A DNA stretch of 64,000 nucleotides from positions 248,001-312,000 of the forward strand of contig NZ_QGDT01000003.1 of the NCBI RefSeq assembly GCF_003149085.1, written 5' to 3'. A program made the position numbers and the translations under genes. Origin of the DNA: Dyadobacter jejuensis (GTDB lineage Bacteria; Bacteroidota; Bacteroidia; Cytophagales; Spirosomataceae). The notes beneath the pieces were generated by a model. The model was not told the origin of the DNA. It saw only the letters and a list, made by a program, of their open reading frames with translations, and searched no databases. Numbering within the stretch: position 1 is the first letter of the stretch; each line of letters starts with the position of its first letter. Of the stretch, positions 17,824-28,000 are shown in pieces.

Positions 17824-18711
17824 TTAAATGATGTTTAAAGTTTGTTCTTTTATCTTTTCGAGTTCGTCTTTCATCTGAACTACTAGTCTCTGAATAGTGG
17901 CATCGTTGGCCTTGGAACCTATCGTATTGATCTCTCTGCCAATTTCTTGGGTTATAAAATTCAGCTTCTTTCCGTTGCTTTCCGGAAGGTTTAATGTTTC
18001 AGTAAAATATTCGAGATGATTACTCAGCCTTATTTTCTCTTCGGAGATGTCAAATTTTTCTATATAATAGATGAGTTCTTGTTCAAATCTATTCTTGTCA
18101 TAATTGTCTTCAGCCAAAAGCTCGGTTACCTGCTTCTCCAGCCGCTGACGAACGGCGGGAATTCTCTCCTGGTCTTGTTTTTTTACCCCTTCCAGTAATT
18201 CGCCAATGGTCTGAATGTATTCTTTGAATTTGGCAGCGGTCATTTGGCCTTCTTGCTGACGGAATACATTACACTTTTGAAGGGCTTCTTTTACGGCTTG
18301 TTTTATCACATTCCAGTTGTTCTCTTTGTCCAGGTCTGGAGCCGCGTCATTATTATAGGCATTGGGCAGTTGCAAGGCAATTTTTAGGAGTGCCGTGCGG
18401 TCAGGCTCAAAGCCCATTTCTTTGGAAGTGCCAGCTAAATCTTCAAAATAAGCTTTTACTAAGGTTCTATTGACTGTGGTGGAGGCCACCGTTTTTCCAA
18501 CTGGCTGCACGGTAAGGGTGAGTTCCGCTTTGCCTCTTTCTAGAGCCTGCGTCAATAAGTTGCGTATTTCTATTTCTTTATCGGAATAGTTTCGAGGAAT
18601 GCGGCAATATAAATCTAAGAACTTTGCGTTTAGTGTTTTAATTTCCACCGATACATTTAGGGTTTCGGTTTCAATTGTGGATACGCCGTATCCGGTCATT
18701 GATTTTAGCAT
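17824..18711 (-). CDS. yicC: YicC family endoribonuclease-like protein
   Basis: The 295-residue protein begins MLKSMTGYG, the signature of the YicC N-terminal domain. It ends with the DUF1732 C-terminal domain, where FITQEIGREINTIG and KANDA are strongly conserved. The length is typical (about 290). In Escherichia coli YicC is reported to be a ribonuclease affecting small-RNA turnover; the biochemical role in Bacteroidota is not settled. The central part (about 140-220) is a long charged helix. It lies 22 bases downstream of pdxA and is followed by a terminator, so the two are probably one transcript. Confidence 0.92.
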   Translation of the reverse strand: MLKSMTGYGVSTIETETLNVSVEIKTLNAKFLDLYCRIPRNYSDKEIEIRNLLTQALERGKAELTLTVQPVGKTVASTTVNRTLVKAYFEDLAGTSKEMGFEPDRTALLKIALQLPNAYNNDAAPDLDKENNWNVIKQAVKEALQKCNVFRQQEGQMTAAKFKEYIQTIGELLEGVKKQDQERIPAVRQRLEKQVTELLAEDNYDKNRFEQELIYYIEKFDISEEKIRLSNHLEYFTETLNLPESNGKKLNFITQEIGREINTIGSKANDATIQRLVVQMKDELEKIKEQTLNII

Positions 18712-18733
18712 CAGGTGTTTTTTTAGTTATATC

Positions 18734-19852
18734 TTATTTATTAGAATTATTGAATCTTTGTTTACCTCCGGATTTGGCCGGATGCTGGTTTTCGGATTGT
18801 TGAGGCTTTGAAACGAGCGCATTGGCTTCGATGGAGGCACTCTCGGTACGGTAGGTCGATATATCGCTAGCCAAGTAGATGGCTTGTAAGAGGGACCCAG
18901 GTTCTGCTTGGTTTTTCCCGGCGATATTATAGGCCGTTCCATGGTCGGGCGAGGTCCGTACTACCGGTAGACCTCCAGTAAAATTGACCCCTTCATTGAA
19001 GGCAATGGCTTTAAAAGGTATAAGGCCCTGGTCGTGGTACATGGCTAGTACGGCGTCGTATTGCTTGTAGGTGCTGGCAGCGAAAAAGCCGTCGGCAGGA
19101 AACGGCCCAAAAACCAGTTCCCCTTTGTCGAGAAAAGCCTGCAGGGTGGGTTGGATCACGTCCTGCTCTTCACTCCCGATCAACCCATTTTCGCCCGCAT
19201 GGGGATTGAGCCCCAGAATAGCCAGCTTGGGTTTCTTTATGCCGAAGTCCATACGGAGGGAAGCGAGCATTTGTTCTATTTTTCTGCTCAATTTGTCGGT
19301 CGTAACCTGCGACCGAACGCGTCCGAGTGGAATATGACCGGTCAATACCCCGACCCGAAGGTCACCGGACACCATAAACATCAATGCGTCGTTTACCGAA
19401 AAGGCATTGGCCAAGAATTCGGTATGGCCCGGAAAGGAGAACTCAGGACTCTGAATATTGTCCTTATTGATGGGCCCGGTTACGATGGCATGTATTTTAC
19501 CATCTTTTAAGTCCTCGACTCCCCGTTTCAAACAGGCTAGAGATGCCTGTCCGGCCTCCGCCGTAATGGAGCCAGGGGCTATTTCTACCTGTTGGTCGGT
19601 CCAGCAAGTAATGACATTAGTGAATTTTTGATTGGCTTGTTCCACCTTGTGGATACCATGTAGCGACCAATCTTTCATTCCCAGTTGATTCTTATAGTAG
19701 TTCAACACACGCATCGAGCCATAAATGACAGGTGTGCAGAGCTTAGATAACTGATTGCCTTCTAGTGCTTTAAGAATGACTTCGGGGCCTATGCCATTAT
19801 AATCGCCCAAGGTAATGCCGATAATGGGCTTATTGGTAATTAGATCGTTCAT
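18734..19852 (-). CDS. pdxA: 4-hydroxythreonine-4-phosphate dehydrogenase PdxA
   Basis: The enzyme oxidises and decarboxylates 4-phosphohydroxy-L-threonine in pyridoxal phosphate synthesis (DXP-dependent route). Conserved parts are GDYNGIGPEV near the N-terminus, TGPINKDN, the metal-binding FPGHTEFLA, NPHAGE, and MYHDQGLIP with the third metal His. The core ends near 345. The last 25 or so residues form a polar Ser/Asn/Gln/Lys tail not usual in the family, making 372 residues against about 330-350. The tail looks unstructured and is in frame with no sign of a frameshift. yicC follows 22 bases downstream. Confidence 0.95.
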   Translation of the reverse strand: MNDLITNKPIIGITLGDYNGIGPEVILKALEGNQLSKLCTPVIYGSMRVLNYYKNQLGMKDWSLHGIHKVEQANQKFTNVITCWTDQQVEIAPGSITAEAGQASLACLKRGVEDLKDGKIHAIVTGPINKDNIQSPEFSFPGHTEFLANAFSVNDALMFMVSGDLRVGVLTGHIPLGRVRSQVTTDKLSRKIEQMLASLRMDFGIKKPKLAILGLNPHAGENGLIGSEEQDVIQPTLQAFLDKGELVFGPFPADGFFAASTYKQYDAVLAMYHDQGLIPFKAIAFNEGVNFTGGLPVVRTSPDHGTAYNIAGKNQAEPGSLLQAIYLASDISTYRTESASIEANALVSKPQQSENQHPAKSGGKQRFNNSNK

Positions 19853-19869
19853 TTATGTAAATTCTACTA

Positions 19870-19903
19870 TTTGTAATTCGGTTAGCGAATCCTGTTAATT
19901 TTG
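19870..19903 (+). promoter_or_regulatory. Promoter of the D-2-hydroxyacid dehydrogenase gene
   Basis: TTG (19871-19873), a 22-base spacer, then TAATTTTG (19896-19903) match the Bacteroidota -33/-7 consensus. The -7 box ends on the G of the in-frame GTG at 19903, so that GTG cannot be the start. This supports the ATG at 19948. Confidence 0.6.
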
Positions 19904-19947
19904 TGAGCCGCATTCCGTTGGCAAGTTACAAAAAATACTGTGCTCCT

Positions 19948-20874
19948 ATGAAAATACTGATCGTTGATACGATGCATCCTTCAATATTTAATATGTTTGA
20001 ACAACATGGATGGTCGTATGATTATTTACCAAAACTGAAAAGAGACGAGATAATGGCTCGTTTGGATGGCTACGATGGGTTGGTCATTCGCAGCAAGACT
20101 AAGGTGGATGAAGCGTTTTTATCCTCCACACAAACTCTGAAGTTTATTGCCCGTGCTGGGGCTGGACTGGACCTGATCGACCTGGCCGCAGTGGGCAAGC
20201 GCCAATTGCAGCTGTTTCATGCTGGAGAGGGCAACCGTGATGCCGTAGGGGAGCAAGCCCTGGGTATGATTTTGGCACTTTTTAATAATCTGTTGCGTGC
20301 CGACCGGCAGGTGAGGCAGGGGGTCTGGGATCGGGAAGGCAATAGGGGAGTGGAGCTCCTCCATAAGACGGTGGGGATCATTGGGTATGGCAATAATGGA
20401 CGTGCCACGGCCAAGCGCTTTTCGGGGTTTGGTTGCGAAGTGTTGGCATACGACCGTTACCTTACCAATTATGGGGACGAATATGCCCAGGAAGCCTCCT
20501 TAGAAGAGCTCCAACGCCGGTGCGATGTGATCAGTTTTCATGTGCCCCTGACCGGGGAAACCCGATTCTGGTTTAATGATTCCTTTATTTCTTCATTTTC
20601 TAAGCCGTTTTATTTGATGAACCTATCTAGAGGGGAAGTGGTGTCGTTGCCGGCACTGGTGAGGGCCTTAGAGTCTGGCAAAGTAAGAGGGGCCTGTCTG
20701 GATGTGTTGGAAAATGAGAAGCTGCACACCCTGACCGAGCAACAGCAAGGGGCATTCGATTATTTGAAGACCTCTGATCGGGTGGTTTTGAGCCCACATA
20801 TTGGGGGATGGACCCATGAGAGTTATGTTCGGATCAACGAGGTGCTCGTTCGTCAGATCGCCGAGAAATTTTAG
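19948..20874 (+). CDS. NAD-dependent D-2-hydroxyacid dehydrogenase (phosphoglycerate dehydrogenase-like)
   Basis: The 308-residue enzyme has the two-domain fold of formate/glycerate dehydrogenases. The N-terminal substrate domain is followed by a Rossmann core with IGYGNNGRA. The catalytic Arg lies in LSRGEVV, the Glu in DVLENEK and the His in SPHIGGWTHES. It lacks the C-terminal ACT domain of regulated SerA enzymes. Reduction of a 2-keto acid, or oxidation of 3-phosphoglycerate for serine, are both possible; context does not decide. An upstream GTG (19903) is in frame but overlaps the promoter, so the ATG giving MKILIVDT is preferred. The gene is monocistronic and ends at a hairpin shared with rplY. 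Confidence 0.88.
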   Translation: MKILIVDTMHPSIFNMFEQHGWSYDYLPKLKRDEIMARLDGYDGLVIRSKTKVDEAFLSSTQTLKFIARAGAGLDLIDLAAVGKRQLQLFHAGEGNRDAVGEQALGMILALFNNLLRADRQVRQGVWDREGNRGVELLHKTVGIIGYGNNGRATAKRFSGFGCEVLAYDRYLTNYGDEYAQEASLEELQRRCDVISFHVPLTGETRFWFNDSFISSFSKPFYLMNLSRGEVVSLPALVRALESGKVRGACLDVLENEKLHTLTEQQQGAFDYLKTSDRVVLSPHIGGWTHESYVRINEVLVRQIAEKF

Positions 20875-20894
20875 GATACCTTATAAAACAAATA

Positions 20895-20913
20895 TGCCGA
20901 CCATTGGTCGGCA
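20895..20913. terminator. Hairpin between the dehydrogenase and rplY
   Basis: TGCCGACC (20895-20902) pairs with GGTCGGCA (20906-20913) around a 3-base loop. It lies between converging genes. The minus-strand exit is U-rich (ATATTTGTTTTAT); the plus-strand exit is weaker. Confidence 0.6.
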
Positions 20914-20947
20914 CGTTTGCATCTATTAGCCATGAAAAATAAAATAC

Positions 20948-21514
20948 TTATTTGCCCAATGTACCACGTAGTGCCCGAGGGATCTCTACAGAAGCAATGG
21001 GGTTACTTGCGGCCGTCAATATAACATAATTTTCGGGAGTAATTGCACCAACCTTAACAGATTTTCCTAAATCTAGGTCAGTAACATCTACTGCTACGAA
21101 ATCTGGAATATTATCCGCCATTCCTTGCACGCGCAATTTACGCAATTTTTGGTTCATTTTACCACCTTTTATTACGCCAGCAGATGTTCCTGTAAGTTTT
21201 ACGGGTACATCCACCTTTATTTCCTTGCCTGGCACGATCTCCAAGAAATCGGCATGAAGCAAAGAGTCATTTACAGGGTGGAATTGTTTTTCCTGTAAAA
21301 TGGCATGGTATATAGTACCCTCGATATTGAGAGTAACATTAAATACATCTGGTAAGAAAAGCAGGTCGCGATACAACATAGCCGGTGCATAAAAATGCAC
21401 TTGCTCAGCGCCACCATACAAAACAGACGGAACATAACCTTGTGAACGTAATTCTTGGGCTTCCGTCTTGCCGAGATTCGCTCTTTTAAACCCTACAATC
21501 TCATGCTTTTTCAT
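20948..21514 (-). CDS. rplY: 50S ribosomal protein L25/general stress protein Ctc
   Basis: This 188-residue protein binds 5S rRNA in the large subunit. The N-terminal L25 domain (1-95) carries GFKRANLGK and the typical VPSVLYGG. The C-terminal TL5/Ctc domain (100-185) includes EIVPGKEIKVDVPVKLTG and the LRKLRVQG segment. This is the two-domain form common outside gammaproteobacteria. It is the last gene of trpS-PAP2-prs-rplY, 37 bases after prs. The prs-rplY pairing is widely conserved in bacteria, which supports both calls. Confidence 0.95.
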   Translation of the reverse strand: MKKHEIVGFKRANLGKTEAQELRSQGYVPSVLYGGAEQVHFYAPAMLYRDLLFLPDVFNVTLNIEGTIYHAILQEKQFHPVNDSLLHADFLEIVPGKEIKVDVPVKLTGTSAGVIKGGKMNQKLRKLRVQGMADNIPDFVAVDVTDLDLGKSVKVGAITPENYVILTAASNPIASVEIPRALRGTLGK

Positions 21515-21551
21515 AAGAATATTTATTTAATAAGAAGTTAAAAATACTAAT

Positions 21552-22496
21552 TTACTGTTGATTTATAAATAATGAACTAATAGATTCATGGTCTCTAATA
21601 CGTCCTATGGCTTTGGCAAATAATTCGGCCACCGATAGAACCCTTATTTTTTCATTTTGCTGACTCAAAGGAATGGTGTCGGTAACGATTAACTCTTCCA
21701 AAACAGAGTTTGCAATGTTTTCGTGCGCTTTACCAGACATAATTGGATGCGTACTTATGGCTCGAACCGACGAAGCACCCTTATTCTTGATGATTTCGGC
21801 TGCTTTGCACAGGGTTCCTCCCGTGTCGATCAGGTCATCTACCAACACCACGTCCATTCCTTCCACGTCTCCAATCACCTGCATGCTGGCTATTTCGTTG
21901 GCCCGTTTCCGATGCTTGTCACAAAGGATCATGTCTACATTCAAAAACTTGGCGAAATTACGCGCCCTGGCGGCTCCACCCATGTCGGGGGAAGCAATCA
22001 GCAGGTTCTTTAGGCCTAGTGATTGTATATATGGAACAAATATGGACGTACCCTCCAGGTGATCTACAGGCAGATCGAAAAAACCTTGAATTTGTCCCGC
22101 ATGTAAGTCTACAGTCATCAGCCTGTCAGCGCCCACCGAAGTGAGCAAATTAGCGACTACCTTAGCGGCTATAGCCACCCTTGGCTTGTCCTTCCTGTCC
22201 TGCCTGGCATAGCCAAAGTATGGAATGACCACCGTAACATAATGAGCTGAAGCCCTGCGTGCGGCATCTACCATCAGCAAAAGCTCCATCAAATTGTCGG
22301 CAGGAGGAAATGTGGACTGGATTAAAAATACATCGCAGCCCCTAACAGACTCTTCGAAACTTGGGGATAACTCTCCGTCGCTGAACTTACGCAGGGTGTA
22401 CCCACCCAGTTCCTTTCCATAGAACCGGGCGATGTCCTTGGCAAGGTATTCTGACTGACTTCCTGAAAAGATTTTAACGGTATTGAATGAACCCAT
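21552..22496 (-). CDS. prs: Ribose-phosphate pyrophosphokinase
   Basis: The enzyme makes PRPP from ribose 5-phosphate and ATP for purine, pyrimidine, NAD, histidine and tryptophan synthesis. The 314-residue length is typical of class I enzymes. Visible motifs are FSDGELSPSFEESVRG, the flexible loop YARQDRK, the metal site DLHAGQIQGFF, and the PRPP-binding loop VLVDDLIDTGGT. It is cytosolic and probably hexameric, as in the family. It lies 39 bases downstream of the PAP2 gene and 37 bases upstream of rplY. A TAATTTTG box at 22516-22523 could give it a promoter of its own. Confidence 0.97.
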   Translation of the reverse strand: MGSFNTVKIFSGSQSEYLAKDIARFYGKELGGYTLRKFSDGELSPSFEESVRGCDVFLIQSTFPPADNLMELLLMVDAARRASAHYVTVVIPYFGYARQDRKDKPRVAIAAKVVANLLTSVGADRLMTVDLHAGQIQGFFDLPVDHLEGTSIFVPYIQSLGLKNLLIASPDMGGAARARNFAKFLNVDMILCDKHRKRANEIASMQVIGDVEGMDVVLVDDLIDTGGTLCKAAEIIKNKGASSVRAISTHPIMSGKAHENIANSVLEELIVTDTIPLSQQNEKIRVLSVAELFAKAIGRIRDHESISSLFINQQ

Positions 22497-22515
22497 GGCT
22501 AAGTGAAAATTTGCG

Positions 22516-22523
22516 CAAAATTA
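22516..22523 (-). promoter_or_regulatory. Candidate -7 element for prs
   Basis: The minus-strand sequence is TAATTTTG, 19 bases before the prs ATG. No good -33 TTG is found at normal spacing, and the leader would be very short. Confidence 0.3.
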
Positions 22524-22535
22524 TATAAAAATCAA

Positions 22536-23102
22536 TTAATTATGACTGTTTTTAGGTAAAAATGTCTGATATACCTTGAAACTAAGCAGTGCAATAAGAA
22601 ATCCTGCCAACCATCCTGTCAAAATATCTAATGGGTAGTGTACTCCTACGTAAATTCGGCTATAAGAATAGATGAGGACCCATCCAAGCAGAAAACGAAA
22701 TTGAGGGCCCATCAGCAAGATCCAACAAATGGCCAAGGCCATGCTGGTAGAGGCATGCGAGGAGGCATAACCGAACATACCCCCACAGCCGTCTACCGTA
22801 TGTACGAGCTGGGAAATGACCGGGTCATGGCAAGGACGGAGCCTGGCAAAGTAGGGTTTCATCAGTCCCGAGGTAACGAAGTCGGCGAGGCCCACGGCCG
22901 CTATCAACGCGATTACCATGGCAATGGCCCCTTTTTTGTTCTTTCGAATCGTTACTGCCAGTAGTATCAGATACATAGGGATCCAGCTGTATTTGTAGGT
23001 GATCCAGGACATAACAACATCCCAAAAAGGGCTATGCTGCCCATTTAACGCCAGGAAAATACGCTGGTCGAGGCTAATAAGATGCTGGAGGCTCTCATTC
23101 AT
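22536..23102 (-). CDS. PAP2-family membrane phosphatase
   Basis: The 188-residue inner-membrane protein has five or six hydrophobic helices and the three phosphatase signatures. These are KPYFARLRPC (motif 1), SSHAS in place of the usual PSGH (motif 2, about 118-122), and SRIYVGVHYPLDI (motif 3). Relatives remove phosphate from lipid phosphates, undecaprenyl pyrophosphate or phosphatidylglycerol phosphate; which one applies here is not clear. It follows trpS with a 2-base gap, so the two are translated from one mRNA. Confidence 0.88.
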   Translation of the reverse strand: MNESLQHLISLDQRIFLALNGQHSPFWDVVMSWITYKYSWIPMYLILLAVTIRKNKKGAIAMVIALIAAVGLADFVTSGLMKPYFARLRPCHDPVISQLVHTVDGCGGMFGYASSHASTSMALAICWILLMGPQFRFLLGWVLIYSYSRIYVGVHYPLDILTGWLAGFLIALLSFKVYQTFLPKNSHN

Positions 23103-23104
23103 GT

Positions 23105-24076
23105 TTAAAACCCGAGTACCTTTCTTACTTTTTGAATGGTCGACTCAGCCACCTCTTTCGCCTTGTCTTCCCCTTCAATTAATATTTTTTCGAGTTCGTC
23201 GGGGTGCTCCATATAATAATTGAAGATGCGCCGAGGTTCATCGAACTTCGTTAGAATGCACTCCAAAAGGGCTTGTTTGGCGTGGCCGTATCCGTAACCT
23301 CCTTTTTCGTAATTCGTTTTCATCTCCTGGATTTCCGATTCGGTCGCCAGAAGGGAATAGAGCTTGAAGGTGATATCGCTGCTCCAATCCTTGGGCTCTT
23401 CTAAAGGGGTAGAGTCGGAGATTATCTTCTTTATCGTTTTCTTTAATTCCTTTTCGGGTAGAAAGATATCTATAAAGTTATGGTAAGATTTGCTCATTTT
23501 TTGGCCATCGGTACCCGGAATGGTCATGAGTTTTTCATCTATTCGCGCTTCAGGTAGTACGAGTATTTCCTCACCAGCTAGCAAATTGAACCGGTTGGCA
23601 ATATCACGAGACATTTCCAGGTGTTGTTTTTGGTCCTTTCCTACCGGAATGATATGGGCATTATATAGGAGAATATCGGCGGCTTGCAACACCGGATAAG
23701 TAAATAGGCCTGCATTCACATCGGAGAGCTTCTCAGACTTGTCCTTATAGGAGGTAGCGTTGGCCAACATGGGGAATGGCGTGAAACAGTTGAGATACCA
23801 GGCTAGCTCGGTATGCTGCTGCACTCGGGATTGCCGCCAGAATACATTTTCTTTAGTATCGAACCCAAAGGCCAGCCAAGTTGCTGCAATGGCCCTCACA
23901 TACTCCTGGCGTAAGGCCCCGTCCTTTAGGGTGGTTAAGGAATGTAAGTCGGCGATAAAGAAAAATGATTCGTTTCCGGGGACTTTGGAGAGCTCAATGG
24001 CCGGAAGGATGGCCCCTAAGATATTGCCCAAATGCGGGCGACCACTACTCTGAATCCCTGTTAATATTCTGGACAT
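23105..24076 (-). CDS. trpS: Tryptophan--tRNA ligase
   Basis: This class I aminoacyl-tRNA synthetase charges tRNA-Trp. The 323-residue length matches the bacterial norm. The HIGH-like motif is PHLGN (14-18) and KMSKS is at 193-197 in DGQKMSKS. GIQSSGRPHLGN and PVGKDQKQHLEMSRDIA are family signatures. It starts the trpS-PAP2-prs-rplY gene run and no other synthetase gene is near. The ATG at 24076 begins directly with MSRILTGIQ, as expected. Confidence 0.97.
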   Translation of the reverse strand: MSRILTGIQSSGRPHLGNILGAILPAIELSKVPGNESFFFIADLHSLTTLKDGALRQEYVRAIAATWLAFGFDTKENVFWRQSRVQQHTELAWYLNCFTPFPMLANATSYKDKSEKLSDVNAGLFTYPVLQAADILLYNAHIIPVGKDQKQHLEMSRDIANRFNLLAGEEILVLPEARIDEKLMTIPGTDGQKMSKSYHNFIDIFLPEKELKKTIKKIISDSTPLEEPKDWSSDITFKLYSLLATESEIQEMKTNYEKGGYGYGHAKQALLECILTKFDEPRRIFNYYMEHPDELEKILIEGEDKAKEVAESTIQKVRKVLGF

Positions 24077-24212
24077 TTTGTTTTGATCGGGTGATAAGTT
24101 TACACTGATAGACGAACCCTCTTGGTTAAAGACTGGCTATCAATTGGGTAGCTACTTCTTTGGGTACCGAGGTGTAGGTAGGTCCATCAAACAAAGTTCA
24201 AAATACGTTAAA

Positions 24213-24239
24213 TTGAGTCAGAAAAACGTAGTAAATTTG
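24213..24239 (+). promoter_or_regulatory. Promoter upstream of the DUF2461 gene
   Basis: TTG (24213-24215), a 16-base spacer, then TAAATTTG (24232-24239). The spacer is slightly short. The predicted leader is about 85 bases. Confidence 0.5.
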
Positions 24240-24332
24240 AAATAATTAGGAATCTTATCACCAATTTTCCACTTTAAAGGCAACACCCTCCTCCCCGGGA
24301 TATTTTACTTATACTTTAGCCAATACCATCAT

Positions 24333-24998
24333 ATGCTTCATCAGAACACGCTTAATTTTTTAAAAAACCTCGCTCAAAACAATAATAGGGACTGGTTTCA
24401 AGCGAATAGAAGTTCTTATGACGCTGCCAAAGCCGATTTCGAAGTTTTTGTGTCCAACTTAATAGGCGAGATAGGTCTTATTCAGGATCTGGGTCCGCTT
24501 CAACCCAAGGATTGTATCTTTAGAATCAACAGGGATGTTAGGTTCTCCAAGGACAAGTCCCCGTATAAGCTAAATCTTAGTGCGGGAATAGGACCTGGTG
24601 GGAGAGGCGCCGGTAGGGTGGACTATTATTTGCACATTCAGCCAAACGGTCAGTCGTTATTAGGAGGTGGAATGTGGAATCCTACAGCGGCGGAGCTGGC
24701 GCGGTATCGTCAAGAAATTGACTATAACGCCCACGAAATTCGGGACATCATTGAATCCGAAAAATTTAAGTCGTACTTCCCCGTTCTACATGGAGAAAGC
24801 CTTAAGACTGCCCCGAAGGGATACCCTAAAGACCATCCGGAAATAGACTTGTTGAGGCGAAAATCTTTGTTCTTTTCGCATTCCTTTACCGATCAAGAGG
24901 TATTGTCTGCCGATTTTCTGCAACGTGTCATGGAGGGTATTCTCGTATTGAAACCATATTGCGACTATATGAATTATATATTATATCAAGAAGAATAA
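24333..24998 (+). CDS. DUF2461 (TIGR02453) family protein
   Basis: The 221-residue soluble protein matches DUF2461 by its N-terminal NTLNFLKNL and NRDWFQANR and the RDVRFSKDKSPYK segment. The GGGMWNPTA stretch and conserved Tyr/Arg residues follow. The family is widespread in Bacteroidota and others, and no biochemical role is established to my knowledge. The gene has a plausible promoter and lies 61 bases ahead of dnaE, so read-through into dnaE is likely. Length is typical for the family. Confidence 0.88.
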   Translation: MLHQNTLNFLKNLAQNNNRDWFQANRSSYDAAKADFEVFVSNLIGEIGLIQDLGPLQPKDCIFRINRDVRFSKDKSPYKLNLSAGIGPGGRGAGRVDYYLHIQPNGQSLLGGGMWNPTAAELARYRQEIDYNAHEIRDIIESEKFKSYFPVLHGESLKTAPKGYPKDHPEIDLLRRKSLFFSHSFTDQEVLSADFLQRVMEGILVLKPYCDYMNYILYQEE

Positions 24999-25059
24999 AC
25001 CTTTCCTTAGGCTAAGCCTGGTTTGCTCCTATCTGACACCCCAATTATCCAACTAAATT

Positions 25060-28000
25060 ATGCAATTTTCGCACCTTCACTGCCATACCCAGTTTTCCTT
25101 ACTCGATGGGGCGGCGGATATAAAAAAGTTATTTAAAAAAGCCAAGGCCGACAATATGCCTGCCGTGGCCATCACCGACCACGGCAATATGTTTGGCGTG
25201 TTCGAGTTTGTGGCCGAGGGCAATAAGCAGGGCATTAAGCCCATAGTCGGTTGTGAGTTTTACGTGGTAGAGGACCGGCATATTAGGCAATTTACCAAGG
25301 AGAAAAAGGATGTGCGCCACCATCAGTTGCTATTGGCTAAGGATGAAATCGGCTATAAAAACTTGGTGAAGATGTGTTCGCTGGGCTATATAGAAGGGAT
25401 GTATGGTAAATATCCTCGTATCGACAAAGAATTAATCGTAAAGTACCACCAAGGCCTTATCGCTACCACTTGCTGCATAGGGGCCATTATCCCTAAAACG
25501 ATCCTTCGGAAAGGAGAAGCTGAGGCAGAAAAAGAATTTAGGTGGTGGTTGGACCTGTTTGGAGAGGATTTTTATGTAGAGCTACAACGCCATGAAATTC
25601 GAGATCAGCTCATTGTTAACGATGTGCTGATTCGGCTGGCAAGGAAATACAATGTTAAAATTATAGCCTCCAACGACTCCCATTATGTGGATCAGGAGGA
25701 CTGGAACGCTCACGATATCCTGTTGTGCATCAATACCGGTGACAAGCAGAGCACGCCAAAATCCAAAGACTTTGACGATGAAAAGGGCATCCCAAAAGGG
25801 TCTCGATTCGCCTTTTATAACGATCAATTCTATTTCAAGAATACGCAGGAGATGATGTCCCTGTTCAACGATCTGCCCGAGTCGATTGACAATACCAACG
25901 AAATAGTCGGCAAGATTAAGAATTTGGATTTACGAAAGGATATCTTGCTTCCCAACTTTCCAATACCCGATGAGTTTAAAACTCATACGCTTTCCGAAAT
26001 GGTGGGAAAAAAGGAGCTTACTGCCGATGTGCTCAATCAATGGGAATATTTAAGACATCTTACTTTTGAAGGCGCTAAGGCCAAATACGGTACCATCACC
26101 GCACAGATAGAGGATAGGCTCAACTTTGAGCTGGATACCATCCGAAATATGGGTTTCCCAGGATACTTCTTGATTGTGGCAGATTTTATTGATGCCGGTC
26201 GGAAGATGGGTGTATTTATCGGCCCTGGACGGGGGTCGGCAGCCGGGTCGGTTGTGGCGTATTGCACAGGGATTACCAATATCGACCCCATTAAATACGA
26301 TCTGCTTTTCGAGCGTTTTCTTAATCCTGATCGTATTTCACTTCCCGATATTGATACCGACTTCGATGATGAAGGGCGGCAGAAAGTGATCGACTATGTA
26401 GTGAAGAAATATGGGTATAACCAGGTGGCCCAAATCGTTACTTATGGTACCATGGCGGCCAAGTCGGCTATAAAGGACGTATCTCGGGTTATGGACCTGC
26501 CCTTGTTTGAGGCTAATACCCTGGCGAAGCTCGTTCCAGATAAGCCTAGTTATGGGATGACCCTGAATCGGATCTTCACGGCTCCTTTGGACGGAGAGGG
26601 GAGTTTGTTAAAGAAAGAGGGGATCTCGCCCGAAGAACTGGATAACGTTAAAAAGATGCGTTCGATCATAGCGGGGAATGATCTGCAAGCCTCTGTCCTT
26701 CAGGAGGCCAAAAGGCTGGAGGGGACCGTTAGGAATACGGGTATTCATGCAGCGGGAATTATTATAGCGCCCAGCGACCTTACTGAGATTATTCCGGTGA
26801 GTACCTCCAAGGATTCGGAATTTTTGATTACTCAGTATCAAGGGAAAATTATAGAAGATGCCGGTGTAATCAAAATGGACTTCTTGGGATTGCGCAACCT
26901 TACTATTATAAAAGAGGCTCTGCGACTGATCAAAAGGAACCATGGTACCGATATCGTAATCGACGATATCCCTCTCGACGACAAAAAGGTTTTCGAGCTG
27001 TTTCAAAAGGGGGAGACCAATGCCATATTCCAATTTGAATCGGATGGTATGAAAAAATACATGCGCGAATTGATTCCAGATCGGTTCGAGCATTTGATCG
27101 CCATGAACGCCCTGTACCGTCCAGGTCCATTGGCCTATATTCCTAACTTTATCAGACGGAAAAACGGGCAAGAAGAAATTACTTACGATTTGCCTGAACT
27201 AGAGGAGTTCTTAGCCGATACTTACGGTATTACCGTGTATCAGGAGCAGGTGATGCTCTTGTCGCAAAAGCTGGGTGGTTTTACCAAAGGGCAAGCCGAT
27301 ACCCTCCGGAAGGCCATGGGTAAGAAACAGATAGAAACCCTGCACAAACTAAAGGGCGACTTTATGAAGGGTGGAGGCGAAAAAGGCCTTGATTTAAAGA
27401 AGCTGGAAAAAATATGGACCGATTGGGAGGCATTTGCCTCTTATGCCTTTAATAAATCGCACTCTACCTGTTATGCCTTTGTGGCCTATCAAACGGCCTA
27501 TCTTAAAGCGCATTATACGGCAGAGTATATGTCGGCGGTATTGACCAGCTCTTTGGGTAATATCGAGAAAATTACCTTCTTTATGGAGGAGTGTAAGAGC
27601 CAAGGCCTTGTGGTACTCGGGCCCGATATTAATGAGTCGGATAGGCAGTTCAATGCCAATGACAAGGGTGAGATACGGTTCGGGTTGGCGGGTGTTAAAG
27701 GCAGTGGTGATGCGGCGGTGGAGTCTATTATTGAAGAAAGAGACCTGAACGGTCCTTTTAAGGATATATTCGATTTTATAACCAGGGTGAACCTACGGAC
27801 GGTCAACAAAAAAACGATTGAGAGCTTGGCTTATGCCGGTGCGTTCGATTGTTTTACGGAATATCACCGGGCCAATTTTTTCGCCCATGAACCCAACGAG
27901 ACGGGTACTTTTATCGAACGCCTGATACGCTACGCGAATAATTTTCATAGTGAAAAAAACTCCGCCCAAGCCACCTTATTCGGAGCGTTCGGCGGAAATG

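Noticed and set aside
19903..19947. GTG start extending the D-2-hydroxyacid dehydrogenase by 15 residues
   Set aside because: The GTG overlaps the -7 promoter box and the extra residues do not fit the family; the ATG at 19948 gives the usual start.
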